This document shows, in pieces, positions 1 through 8,372 of a DNA stretch of 64,000 nt (its first letter is position 1; the number at the start of each line of letters is the position of its first letter). The notes beneath the pieces were generated by a model. That model worked only from the letters and a program-made list of their open reading frames with translations. It had not been told where the DNA came from and searched no databases. The position numbers and the translations under genes are program-made. The DNA lies in assembly GCA_965116215.1 (NCBI GenBank), contig OZ220494.1, positions 1,426,001-1,490,000 of the forward strand. The letters are read 5' to 3'. The DNA comes from CBDBKL01 sp965116215. Lineage in GTDB: Bacteria; Bdellovibrionota; Bdellovibrionia; Bdellovibrionales; JAKFYE01.

Positions 1-1287
1 AAACAGAGGGGAGATAGGGACTATTATCCATTCTGTATAGAAACAGATCGTCATACTTATTCTCTGCCGCAGGTGGCCTGTTACCTGACGTATACGAATG
101 AAAAAACTCATGAAATTATTCGAAAAAATCTGAAAAAATCCCCCCTGTTTGATGGTTCTATACAGAGTCATGGACCGAGATACTGCCCAAGTATTGAGGA
201 TAAAGTAACACGATTTGCAGAAAAACCAAGGCATCAAACTTTTTTGGAACCCGAGGGATTGAATACAGAATCTATTTACCTTCAAGGGATGTCCACAAGT
301 TTGCCCGAAAATATTCAATACGCATTTCTCACAACTATTTCTGGTCTAGAAAGAGTGCAAATCCAAAGCCCGGGCTATGCTGTGGAATATGACTTTATCG
401 AACCCACACAAATTCAACACAGTTTAGAAACGCAGGGTATTCAAGGTCTGTTTTTAGCAGGACAAATCAATGGAACCAGTGGGTATGAAGAGGCCGCCGG
501 CCAAGGCTTGGTGGCTGGTATAAACGCTGTACAGTACCTAGAAGAAAAAGAACCTTTGGAACTCAAACGTCACGAATCCTATATCGGAGTACTCATAGAC
601 GATTTGGTTTTAAAAGGGACAAAAGAGCCGTACAGAATGCTGACTTCACGGGCTGAACACAGGCTTGTTCTCAGAGAAGATAATGTCTTTGAAAGACTTT
701 TGGAAATAGGACGAAAGTATGGAGGACTCTCTGAAAAAAGATATGAAATGGCCTCTCAAATTTTAAATCAAAGAAAACAATTGAAGAGAGAGTTGGAAAA
801 TAAAGTCCTTGTGCCCAATAAAACCAACAATGATGCAGTAAGGCAAATTCCCTCATCTCCGCTTCTTAAACCCACGACATTGTCTACACTGCTTAAAAGA
901 CCTGAAGTTCACTTTTCTGATTTATCTTTATTTGGAATTTCATCTCAAACAAAAGACATCGATGAACCTGTAGAGATTGATATAAAATATCAGGGCTATA
1001 TTCAAAAGGAAAAAGAGATCATTAGTCGCATTAAAAAATTGGAGAGTCGGCGTCTTCCTACAGATCTGGATTTTTATAAAGTGGCGGGACTTTCTCTTGA
1101 GGAAAAAGAAAAACTTTCTGAAAAAAAACCGAAAACCATAGGGCAGGCCCAAAGAGTCAGCGGTGTGAACCCTTCGGGGATTCAGGCTCTTTTGGTCTAC
1201 ATAGGGGGATTATCTAAAAGGTCCAAATATGCTCAACGTAAAATCTCCTCTTTGGAGGATTCCAAAATGGTATCCCTTCCTAGATAA
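1..1287 (+). CDS. mnmG: MnmG (GidA), tRNA uridine-34 carboxymethylaminomethyl synthesis enzyme, 5' truncated by the window edge
   Basis: The reading frame is open from base 1 and gives about 428 C-terminal residues of a protein that is usually about 620 long, so the start lies roughly 600 bases before the window. Recognisable MnmG signatures are PQVACYLTYTNEKTHEIIR, the FAD-domain stretch GLFLAGQINGTSGYEEAAGQG and the tail RVSGVNPSGIQALLVYI. With MnmE it builds the cmnm5 group at the wobble uridine of certain tRNAs, using FAD, 5,10-methylene-THF and glycine. The rsmG frame overlaps its 3' end. A second, inverted and degraded copy of its last ~160 bases lies at 4327-4495. Confidence 0.95.
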   Translation, partial: KQRGDRDYYPFCIETDRHTYSLPQVACYLTYTNEKTHEIIRKNLKKSPLFDGSIQSHGPRYCPSIEDKVTRFAEKPRHQTFLEPEGLNTESIYLQGMSTSLPENIQYAFLTTISGLERVQIQSPGYAVEYDFIEPTQIQHSLETQGIQGLFLAGQINGTSGYEEAAGQGLVAGINAVQYLEEKEPLELKRHESYIGVLIDDLVLKGTKEPYRMLTSRAEHRLVLREDNVFERLLEIGRKYGGLSEKRYEMASQILNQRKQLKRELENKVLVPNKTNNDAVRQIPSSPLLKPTTLSTLLKRPEVHFSDLSLFGISSQTKDIDEPVEIDIKYQGYIQKEKEIISRIKKLESRRLPTDLDFYKVAGLSLEEKEKLSEKKPKTIGQAQRVSGVNPSGIQALLVYIGGLSKRSKYAQRKISSLEDSKMVSLPR

Positions 1288-1864
1288 AAAAATACTTTTG
1301 GATTTAAAAATGTTCCACGTGGAACTTTCGCGCTTCTCTAAAAGAATAAATCTGATTTCTCAAAACTCTCAAAAGACAGCGGATCAAATCCATTTTTCTG
1401 ATTCCATAGAGGCCTTTTTGCTTTTGAAGAAAAAAAAGATGCTCATCACTGAAGGACCTCTATTTGATTTGGGGTCTGGAGGAGGATTTCCCGGTCTGAT
1501 TTTTGGAATAATGGATCCCAACCAAGAGGTTGTTTTGGTCGAGGCACGTAGGAGAAAAAGTGAATTTTTAAAGCATGTGATATCTATTTTAAAGTTGCAA
1601 AATATTAAAGTGCTGTGTCAAAGGGGTGAGAGTTTACCCTCTAACACAGTGACTGTCGCTCTTTCTAGAGGGTATGGGTCTGTTCAAAAGACATTAATGG
1701 ATTTTCAGAAATGTATAAAATCAGAGGGAAAATACATTCATTTTAAAGGGCAGGGGGCCATGGTATTCAGTGAGCTTTCCAATTGGAAGACTTATTTGTT
1801 GGGCGAATACACCTTGCCTGAAACAGAGAAAAGACAGGCCCTTTTTTGCTCAAAAAAGATTTAA
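1229..1864 (+). CDS. rsmG: RsmG (GidB), 16S rRNA m7G527 methyltransferase
   Basis: SAM-dependent methyltransferase that modifies G527 of 16S rRNA. The SAM-binding glycine motif FDLGSGGGFPGL is clear, followed by VLVEARRRKSEFL. I chose the ATG at 1229 because AAAGG lies about 8 bases upstream and the residues before MFHVEL fit the usual first helix; it overlaps mnmG by 59 bases. The alternative start at 1310 falls on the ATG just before a parS palindrome, so the MFHVE residues are encoded by parS itself. The protein is 211 aa from 1229, normal for the family, or 184 aa from 1310. Confidence 0.93.
   Translation: MLNVKSPLWRIPKWYPFLDKKILLDLKMFHVELSRFSKRINLISQNSQKTADQIHFSDSIEAFLLLKKKKMLITEGPLFDLGSGGGFPGLIFGIMDPNQEVVLVEARRRKSEFLKHVISILKLQNIKVLCQRGESLPSNTVTVALSRGYGSVQKTLMDFQKCIKSEGKYIHFKGQGAMVFSELSNWKTYLLGEYTLPETEKRQALFCSKKI
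1311..1326. promoter_or_regulatory. parS: parS-like centromere site 1 (inside rsmG)
   Basis: TGTTCCACGTGGAACT matches the ParB-binding palindrome TGTTCCACGTGGAACA at 15 of 16 positions, the last base being T. It lies within rsmG and encodes its MFHVE residues. The nearby parA-parB pair supports a segregation role. Confidence 0.8.
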
Positions 1865-1883
1865 AATCTCTCTATGAAGGTCA

Positions 1884-1899
1884 TGTTCCACGTGGAACA
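1884..1899. promoter_or_regulatory. parS: parS-like centromere site 2
   Basis: A perfect 16-base palindrome TGTTCCACGTGGAACA lies 19 bases after the rsmG stop codon. It is identical to the sites at 4142 and 4946. The match to the ParB-binding consensus and the parAB genes 3 kb away make it a likely ParB loading site. Confidence 0.88.
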
Positions 1900-1949
1900 T
1901 TTCTATTTTCAATGATAAAGCCTCAATGGGATGGGGGCTTCTCTCTTTT

Positions 1950-3430
1950 TGAGATACAAAGCAAGAAGGCTTAATCCATCTGAATTCAAAAGGAGTGTGG
2001 AGGCTACTCTCTTTGAGATACGCCCTGTACTTTGAAAAACTCATTTTAAGAGAAAGAACCATCTTTTTTTCTCCTCCCCAAAATTTTTAAAGCAAGATGT
2101 ATTTACGGCATAGGCTAAAGATGTCAGATGGATAGAACTTGGTACTATCAGGCAGAGTAACAAGCTGTCTTCCTTTTAAAACTCAAACAGTTTCAAAAGC
2201 TGTAGTCCGTGGTCCAGCCTTAAAGCTTTGACTGGATAATGCTCGATGCTATCAAGCATAGAATAAACGATCTTTTCGCAGGAAAAAGACTTTTATCTTC
2301 CTTTTAAATTTCTCAAGCCGTTTTAAAGGCAACAGTCCATCTCCTTTGAGACTTCAGGCCTTGGCCAGATAAAGATTTATTTTATTAAAGATTGTCTAAA
2401 CAAGATCCTCTATTCCAACTTGCATTCAATATTAAAAAGCGTGAGATAGGTACAGAATTCAATGCTGTCTAAAATAAGACCAACTCATCCCTCTCTGGGA
2501 TAGATTTTTTAAGATAACAAAGAAACAACTTTTCTGAAGACCTTCAAAATCTCAAATACGCTCTTCTATAGGAAAAAGACTTTTATTTTCCCCCTCCAGC
2601 TCAAACAGCTTTGAAGGGCGCAAAGCGTCTTTGCAGCAGGCTAAAAACGCAAGTTGGATAGTGCTCCATGCCGTCAAACATAGAATAAACGATCTCTGTA
2701 CGGATACGCGTTGCGCTTCAAAAAACTCGCTTTAAGAGAAAAATCAAAGCCTTTTTCCAACGTAAGCTCGTGGCGCAGCCTAAAACTTAAGAAAAAACTC
2801 TTCCTCCATTCTCTCTTTCCGTGGTGCAAATTATTCTTCTTCTAAGCCTTCAAATAGCTCTAAAAGTCACAAATTATCTCTTCTGCTACAGGCTAAAAAC
2901 CTTAGCTTGATAGGGCTCGATACACTCAAGGATAAAAAAAGGATCTCTCCAGAGATACGCCCTGCGCCTCAGAAAACTCGTTTTGAAAGCCTTCAGAAAA
3001 AATTCTTCTTATCCTTCTGTCGATAGTACAAATTATTCTTAAAACTTCTAAGTATTCAAACAGCTTTCAAAGGCTGCAGTTCATGGCAAAGATTCAAAAC
3101 TTGGGTGAGATAGGGTTCCATTCAATCGAGTTGAATTGTCTTTTTATAGATACACCTTGCGTTTTGAAAGACTGATTCTAAGAGAAAAATAAAAATCCTT
3201 TTTGGTTAAAAGCTCAAAGTGTCGTCTGGATAACATGAGATGCTATTAGGAATCAAGCGAGACTGTCTTTATTCAAAGTTTATTTTGTAAGATAGTTAAG
3301 TAGAGTTCTTAAACTCTCCAAGGGTTCAAATCACTTTGAGGTCTTTGCAGTAGGGCCAAATTGGATCCAATTCGATGACGACAAATGGAGAATAAGCGGT
3401 CTTTGGTAAAATTAAAAGTTTTTAAGTAAA
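1950..3430. repeat. Degenerate tandem repeat region, about six diverged units
   Basis: There is no convincing gene here. Three short motifs recur in the same order at irregular spacing of roughly 200-250 bases. Motif A (GATACGCCCTGCGC-like, then AAAACTCGTTTTAAGAG-like) is near 2016, 2703, 2958 and 3150. Motif B (TTCAAACAGCTTTCAAAGGC-like) is near 2184, 2604, 2850, 3055 and 3327. Motif C (GGATAGTGCTCGATGCTATC-like, then ATAAACGATCT) is near 2130, 2232, 2655, 2911, 3101 and 3234. Read on the minus strand, motif C gives related peptides in several copies (SMLDSIEHYPV, SMFDGMEHYPT, ILECIEPYQA), with stops and frameshifts between them. It may be a decayed coding repeat or a noncoding array beside the segregation locus. 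Confidence 0.55.
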
Positions 3431-3467
3431 ACTCCCTTTTTGTAATCTTTGAGGGGCTGAGTCATAA

Positions 3468-3896
3468 GTGGTTTTTAAAGAGAGTGGGTTGATGGGGACA
3501 TTGGAAAATAAGGAGGGTTTATTTGCCCTTTCCAAATCAGATATTTCTGGAGCTCAACATTCTGTCGTTCAAAAACAACTTAAAAAAGATCTATTGAAAA
3601 TCAGCGTAAAAACAGGTGAAGGTCTATCGGAGATCAGATCCTTTATTTTGGATAAAATGAAAAATATTTCTCCAGAAGAAGGGTTGGCCCTTGTCAAGGA
3701 AAGACAAATCCATCAAATGCTGGAGGCAAAAAAGTATATTTGTTTTGCTGTAGAAAAACTTCAAAAAAAAGAAAGTCTGGAATTTTTAGCAGCAGATCTA
3801 AAAAAGAGTGTGATGGCTGTGCAAGAACTTTTGGGTAAAAAATTTGACGATCAAGTTTTAGATAGAGTTTTTCAGGAGTTTTGTATTGGGAAATAA
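3468..3896 (+). pseudogene. mnmE: MnmE C-terminal remnant (5' truncated)
   Basis: The 142-residue frame matches only the last third of MnmE. It shows an altered G4 motif (ALSKSD in place of NKxD), the ISVKTGEGLSEI end of the G domain, and the C-terminal helical domain ending in the diagnostic FCIGK. The N-terminal folate-binding domain and the G1-G3 motifs are absent, because the sequence before 3468 belongs to the degenerate repeats and an in-frame stop sits just upstream. An mnmG start follows directly, as in an intact mnmE-mnmG pair. I read it as a leftover of a duplicated mnmE-mnmG-rsmG block. A functional mnmE is presumably upstream of the window. Confidence 0.8.
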
Positions 3897-3961
3897 AATG
3901 GAAACGTTTGATATTCTTGTCGTTGGGGCGGGTCATGCCGGCATTGAAGCTGCACTTGTAG
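3897..3961 (+). pseudogene. mnmG: MnmG N-terminal remnant
   Basis: Starting at the ATG directly after the mnmE remnant, 20 codons read METFDILVVGAGHAGIEAAL, the FAD-binding N-terminus of MnmG. After about 3960 the similarity stops and the frame closes at about 3997. The real mnmG continues to the left of base 1, so this is a second, truncated copy. Confidence 0.85.
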
Positions 3962-4140
3962 GGGTATCGACCAGGTCTCTCACTGAGTTGGCAATATGAA
4001 AAAAGAGTTTTGTTCCAATGGGATGGGCTAGACTTTTCTGTATTGAGATGATTCACGATAACAATCTTTAACTCATGAGTAAAAAGAGAGGAGCCCTTAA
4101 GAATTTTAGGAGCCCCATTTACTCTTTTGGAGAAACCCTA

Positions 4141-4365
4141 ATGTTCCACGTGGAACATTTGCTTCTTTTTAAAAGAATTCATTTGATCTCCACCAAATTT
4201 CCAGAATTCTCTTTTTTTACTGACAGATTAAAGTTTGTTATTGTCGATGATCTAAATATTAGGAAAGCTACCTTATGGGGAGAAAATCCTCCCTCAGAGG
4301 ACTGGGTCAATGCGAGACTTGGCATATCATTTTTGGAACCCTCCAAAGAGGAGATTTTACGTTGA
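4141..4365 (+). pseudogene. rsmG: RsmG N-terminal remnant carrying a parS
   Basis: From 4141 the frame reads MFHVEHLLLFKRIHLIS, closely like MFHVELSRFSKRINLIS of the intact rsmG. Similarity fades after about 4205, and the rest of the frame runs into the inverted mnmG fragment. A further stretch at about 4590-4640 resembles the 3' end of intact rsmG (poly-T, TCAAAAAAG, then CTCTC). The SAM-binding motif is missing, so this cannot be a working methyltransferase. Confidence 0.65.
4142..4157. promoter_or_regulatory. parS: parS-like centromere site 3
   Basis: A perfect TGTTCCACGTGGAACA palindrome. It lies in the rsmG-like remnant at the position equivalent to site 1 in the intact rsmG, so it was probably copied with the gene. 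Confidence 0.87.
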
Positions 4366-4495
4366 GCCTATTTGGACCTTTTGGGTCACTCTCCCATGTA
4401 GATCAAAAGAGCTTGAATCCCCGAAGGGTTCGACACCGCTGACTGTTTGGGCCTGTCCTATGGTTTTCGGTTTTTTTCAGAAAGATTTTCTTTTT
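4327..4495 (-). pseudogene. mnmG: Inverted, degenerate copy of the mnmG 3' end
   Basis: The reverse complement of this stretch matches bases about 1118-1275 of the intact mnmG (the RVSGVNPSGIQALLVY region) with small indels. For example, CCTCCAAAGAGGAGATTTTA and GACCAAAAGAGC/GATCAAAAGAGC blocks occur in both. Orientation is opposite to the gene at the left edge, creating an imperfect inverted repeat pair about 3 kb apart. It is interrupted and has no intact reading frame. Confidence 0.8.
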
Positions 4496-4499
4496 ATAA

Positions 4500-4945
4500 A
4501 TAAGATAGCCCCTTTTTATCTGGGTGATTAAAGAAGAAAGCGGTCCAAAAATGGGCGCAAGTAAAAGCCAAATTTTATAAGGGGAAAAATAAAGAAGAGA
4601 GTCTTTTTTCAATCAAAAAAGGCTATATCCTCTCTTATAGAAAGATGATTTGGAATTCCCAAAGGACTTAAAAAACAATGGGAGAGATCTGTTTTTCTCC
4701 CACAAAAACACATCTTTGATAGTTGGTTATCAAAGCTTGAGGGGGAGACTTTTATCTCATAGTTTAAAAGATAATAAAAGATGCTGGGGTTCTTTTTAAA
4801 GAGGTTTTATTTTCGGGACTTGATTATCATAATAGTATTAAGATCTTGGGGAGGGGAGACGGGATACAGAGGGGAATGGTTTTATACTCACTGTTTTTCT
4901 AAAATAAAAAATCAGCTATGTGCGTAAAAGGAAATATGAGAGAAA
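4500..4945. other. Intergenic stretch without a recognisable gene
   Basis: Apart from the weak rsmG 3'-like similarity at about 4590-4640, I see no gene here. No open frame of convincing length or coding character is visible. The promoter of the parAB operon presumably lies in the last 150 bases, but no clear -35/-10 pair can be named. Confidence 0.5.
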
Positions 4946-4961
4946 TGTTCCACGTGGAACA
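4946..4961. promoter_or_regulatory. parS: parS-like centromere site 4 (upstream of parA)
   Basis: A perfect TGTTCCACGTGGAACA palindrome 53 bases before the parA start. Its position allows ParB binding here to affect parAB expression as well as partition; that regulatory role is inference. Confidence 0.88.
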
Positions 4962-5014
4962 GTCTGGTGCTAAGATCAGAACACGAAATCACAAGCTCTG
5001 TGGATGGAGAGGGA

Positions 5015-5839
5015 ATGGCCAGAATTATTTGCATTGCCAATCAAAAAGGGGGAGTGGGAAAAACTACAACGTCTATTAATTTATCCGCTGGCCTGTCAGA
5101 GCATGGTCGAAGAGTTTTACTTGTTGATATGGACCCACAGGGTAATGCATCCAGCGGCTTAGGTCTCAAAAGACATGAATATGAAAAGAAGAGTATTTAT
5201 GATGTCTTAATAGTGAAAGTCCCTATGAAGAAAATATTAACACCTACACATTCGAAGAATTTGTCCCTTTGTGTGGCGACAACAGATCTTGTTGGAGTAG
5301 AAATAGAGCTTGTAGATGCGCCACATCGTCAATTTCGACTCAGCAGAGCCTTAGAGGATGTTCAAGGGGATTTTGATTATGTGATTATAGATTGCCCTCC
5401 CTCTTTAGGGCTTTTAACTCTTAATGCCCTCTGTGCAGCAGACACTTTTTTAGTTCCTCTTCAGTGTGAATATTATGCTCTTGAAGGATTGAGTCAGTTA
5501 TTAAATACGGCTGGATTGGTCAGGAAAAATTTTAATCCTCGATTAGAAATAGAGGGGATTGTTCTGACTATGTTTGATAGTCGGAATAATCTGAGTCACC
5601 AAGTAGCGGCAGATATAAAAAACCATTTTGAAGACAAAGTGTTTCGTGCTGTGATTCCTCGTAATGTGCGATTAAGTGAGGCCCCCAGTCATGGTTATAG
5701 TATTATTGATTATGATGAGGCCTCTTCAGGAGCTCAAAAATATAGAGAACTGGCTTTAGAGTTAGACCAGAAAGTCCACCCACCCCTTCTTCATGAAGGA
5801 AAACAAAAGGAGAACAACTATGTCAGTGCGTCGCAATAA
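5015..5839 (+). CDS. parA: ParA (Soj) chromosome-partitioning ATPase
   Basis: ParA/MinD-type ATPase that moves ParB-parS complexes by dynamic DNA binding. The deviant Walker A box KGGVGKTTT sits at residues 11-19, preceded by MARIICIANQ. VLLVDMDPQGNAS follows, and the Walker B-like stretch is DYVIIDCPPSLG. I chose the ATG at 5015 (274 aa) because GGAG lies 8 bases upstream and it matches the family N-terminus; a GTG at 4967 would add 16 unsupported residues. It overlaps parB by 20 bases, and four parS sites lie upstream. Confidence 0.95.
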   Translation: MARIICIANQKGGVGKTTTSINLSAGLSEHGRRVLLVDMDPQGNASSGLGLKRHEYEKKSIYDVLIVKVPMKKILTPTHSKNLSLCVATTDLVGVEIELVDAPHRQFRLSRALEDVQGDFDYVIIDCPPSLGLLTLNALCAADTFLVPLQCEYYALEGLSQLLNTAGLVRKNFNPRLEIEGIVLTMFDSRNNLSHQVAADIKNHFEDKVFRAVIPRNVRLSEAPSHGYSIIDYDEASSGAQKYRELALELDQKVHPPLLHEGKQKENNYVSASQ

Positions 5840-6890
5840 TTCTACTAAAAAAGGTCTGGGAAGAGGTCTAGGAAGCCTGCTGGGAAGTCCACCGATTTTT
5901 AATACAGAGAACGCTTCGCAAAAAAATTTGAATACCCAAAAAATGAATCTTTCGGAGCATAGCTTTGCAGAAGAACAAAATTCCTCTGGATTGGATAATA
6001 TGGATACTCAAAACATATCCAAAGAAAGGCTCCCCACAGAAAATAAGCCTATCCAGAATCCTCATCTTGAAACAGGTGGAAGACTTCCTGAAGTGATTAC
6101 GGATAGTCATATGGATAGTCAAAAAATTTGGAACATTGCTGTTGATAAGATTTTACCTCATAAAAAGCAGCCTCGCCAGGTTTTCGATAAACAGAAGATT
6201 TTAGAACTTTCAAAATCTATTAAGGAAAAGGGTATTCTTCAGCCCATAGTTGTGCGCCAGCGTTCTGAAAATATTTTTGAGCTGATCGCTGGGGAAAGGC
6301 GTTGGAGGGCTGCTCAAGCAGCAGGTCTTCATCATGTTCCAGCTATTGTCAGGGAGGTCAAAGATCAAGAGTCATTAGAGTTGGCTTTAATCGAAAATAT
6401 TCAGCGTCATGATCTGAATCCCATAGATGAGGCGTTAGCCTATCAAAGGCTTCAAAAAGAATATGGGCTGACACAGAGTCAGGTCGCAGAGAAGGTCGGC
6501 AAAGAGAGAGCCACAGTGGCTAATTCATTAAGACTTCTTTCTCTTTGCTCAGATGTCAGAGAGATGTTGCTCTCTGGTGAGTTGAGTGTAGGTCATGCCA
6601 AAGTTCTTTTGTCTATTACGGATTCTGCTCTACAAAAAAAGTTGGCTAAAAAAATCACATCGCAAAAATTAACAGTAAGAGCGGCTGAAAAATGGAGTCA
6701 TCAAGTCCCTCGCAGGGTCAAAGCACAACAAGATCCTTTGGTACAAACACTATCTGAAGATTTACAGAAGGCACTCGGACGAAAAGTAGAAATAGAATAC
6801 AAAAAAGGAAAGGGATACTTGCGTATTTATTTTTATTCTAATGATGAACTCAATGAAATCTCAGAGAAACTAAAAACAGCATGGAATTAA
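5820..6890 (+). CDS. parB: ParB (Spo0J) parS-binding CTPase
   Basis: Binds parS and spreads as a CTP-dependent clamp. It starts with the typical KKGLGRGLGSLLG, then a variable linker of about 90 residues. The CTP-binding domain follows with GERRWRAAQAAG and ENIQRHDLNPIDEA, then the HTH LTQSQVAEKVGKERATVANS and a C-terminal dimerisation region. The ATG at 5820 has AAAGGAG about 7 bases upstream and gives 356 aa; an upstream in-frame ATG at 5793 is less likely. It overlaps parA by 20 bases and bactofilin by 10, so the three are probably cotranscribed. Confidence 0.95.
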   Translation: MSVRRNNSTKKGLGRGLGSLLGSPPIFNTENASQKNLNTQKMNLSEHSFAEEQNSSGLDNMDTQNISKERLPTENKPIQNPHLETGGRLPEVITDSHMDSQKIWNIAVDKILPHKKQPRQVFDKQKILELSKSIKEKGILQPIVVRQRSENIFELIAGERRWRAAQAAGLHHVPAIVREVKDQESLELALIENIQRHDLNPIDEALAYQRLQKEYGLTQSQVAEKVGKERATVANSLRLLSLCSDVREMLLSGELSVGHAKVLLSITDSALQKKLAKKITSQKLTVRAAEKWSHQVPRRVKAQQDPLVQTLSEDLQKALGRKVEIEYKKGKGYLRIYFYSNDELNEISEKLKTAWN

Positions 6891-7285
6891 TAAAGAAGGG
6901 AAATAATAGACAAGAAAGCATAGAAGAGCCCTCTGAGGTGTCAGTGGGTGGAGCTGGCCGGGTGACTGCTATTTTAGATCGAGGTACATCCTTTGAGGGA
7001 CGGTTGACCTTTGAGGGTACGGTGAGAATTAGTGGGTATTTTAAAGGGGAGATTTTTACGAAAGATACACTGATTGTTGACCCCGGTGCGAATGTAGATG
7101 CTCAAGTAGAAGCCAATATTGTTGTCATCAGTGGGACAATAAAGGGAAAGATCTTTGCAAGACGGCGTGTCATGATGCACCCACCTGCCGTTTTTAGAGG
7201 AACTTTGACGACACCAAGTTTGAGAATTGATGAAGGAGTTATTTTTGAGGGGGCTTCTTATATGGATTCACTCCCCTCTTCTTGA
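6881..7285 (+). CDS. Bactofilin-family cytoskeletal protein
   Basis: The 134-residue protein has the bactofilin (DUF583) core. GRVTAILDRGTSFEGRLTFE and GTVRISGYFKGEIFT are followed by the repeating hydrophobic/glycine pattern of a right-handed beta-helix (VDPGANVDAQVEANIVVISG, TIKGKIFARRRV). Short polar tails flank it. Bactofilins polymerise without nucleotide and in some delta-proteobacteria form scaffolds with ParAB at chromosome ends. Its start overlaps the parB stop, consistent with a shared transcript and role. Confidence 0.9.
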   Translation: MELIKKGNNRQESIEEPSEVSVGGAGRVTAILDRGTSFEGRLTFEGTVRISGYFKGEIFTKDTLIVDPGANVDAQVEANIVVISGTIKGKIFARRRVMMHPPAVFRGTLTTPSLRIDEGVIFEGASYMDSLPSS

Positions 7286-7380
7286 CACATTATTTTTCTC
7301 TGTTTCTTTTTAAGAAGTCTTGACCGAGAGTTTCTCTCAATGCTACTTGAAATTGAAAAATTTCAAAAGGCTTATCATAA

Positions 7381-7824
7381 ATGGAAATCCTTGAGATTTT
7401 GGGTTTAAACCAAACACTGGTTGCCCAATTTATTATTTTTTTTATAGCATATATGACACTGTCTCGCCTTGTCTTTATGCCCTATCTGCGTGTTTATCAG
7501 CAAAGGAAAGAGGCGACAGATGGAAATCAAAAAAACGCAGAAGTTCTTTTACAGGAGGTCGACATCCTTCAACAAATGTATTCTAAAGAGGCTAGGGCTC
7601 TTAATGCAGAAATAAAAAGTCATTTTGATAAAGCCAAAATGTCTGCCCATAGTGTGGTGTCTGAAAAAGTATCTCAAGTCAGGAAGAAAGTAGAAGCAGA
7701 GATAAAGGGGAATCGAAAAAACCTTGAGAGCATAAGGGTCAAATTAAAAAGTGATATTGATGCCGATTTGCCTGAAATGAGCTCTATGGTTATTCATCAG
7801 CTTTTAAAGAAGGATATCTCTTGA
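7381..7824 (+). CDS. atpF': ATP synthase F0 b-type subunit (b')
   Basis: One N-terminal membrane helix (about residues 12-35, LVAQFIIFFIAYMTLSRLVFM) is followed by a long charged helical region, the layout of peripheral-stalk b subunits. At 147 aa it is shorter than E. coli b. Paired with the next gene it makes the b/b' heterodimer seen in phototrophs, alpha-proteobacteria and Bdellovibrio-like bacteria. It heads an atp operon and its stop overlaps the TTG start of the next gene. Confidence 0.85.
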   Translation: MEILEILGLNQTLVAQFIIFFIAYMTLSRLVFMPYLRVYQQRKEATDGNQKNAEVLLQEVDILQQMYSKEARALNAEIKSHFDKAKMSAHSVVSEKVSQVRKKVEAEIKGNRKNLESIRVKLKSDIDADLPEMSSMVIHQLLKKDIS

Positions 7825-8372
7825 AGACCTTTTCTATAATACTTTTCCTAGGAATTTTTGTTTGTCCTTTTGCTCATGCGGCAGGAGGTGGTGATGGTGT
7901 GCCTTGGGAAATTGTTTTTAAACAAGTGATTAACTTTTCTCTTTTTGTAGGGCTTTTATTTTGGATTTTGAGAGATAAAGTAAAATCTTATTTTAAAAAT
8001 AAAGCAGAGGATTATCAAAAACAAAGAGAGGAATCTTTAAAGGTTATCAAAAATGCAGAGAAACAGTTTCAGGAGATCAAAGAAGATTTGGAAAAGCTGA
8101 GACAGAACCGAAAAGCTGATCTTCTTCAATCTCAAGAAAATGCAGAAAAGCTAAAAGATCAAATTCTATCAGAAGGTCATCAGACAGTCATTAAGCTGAC
8201 AGAGGAGGTAAAAAAGACGATTCGTATGGAAACAGAACGAGTCAAAATACAAATGAGAGAGTATGCTGTTTCTCGGTTAATGATAGCAACGAGGAAACAC
8301 TTAACCAAAGAAATGAGTCCTTTAAACCATAAACTCCTACAAGACGAGTTTATAGAAAAGGTGAAATCGTAA
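7821..8372 (+). CDS. atpF: ATP synthase F0 subunit b
   Basis: The 183-residue protein begins with a signal-peptide-like stretch (MKTFSIILFLGIFVCPFAHA). A second membrane helix (VINFSLFVGLLFWILRDKV, about 34-52) and a long coiled-coil stalk with many K/E/Q residues follow. The TTG start at 7821 overlaps the preceding stop, suggesting translational coupling. The peripheral stalk holds the catalytic head against the membrane rotor. The cleavable-looking leader is unusual for b subunits. Confidence 0.88.
   Translation: MKTFSIILFLGIFVCPFAHAAGGGDGVPWEIVFKQVINFSLFVGLLFWILRDKVKSYFKNKAEDYQKQREESLKVIKNAEKQFQEIKEDLEKLRQNRKADLLQSQENAEKLKDQILSEGHQTVIKLTEEVKKTIRMETERVKIQMREYAVSRLMIATRKHLTKEMSPLNHKLLQDEFIEKVKS

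Noticed and set aside
4075..4531. Two overlapping small ORFs as real genes
   Set aside because: Their content is explained by the rsmG-like and inverted mnmG fragments.
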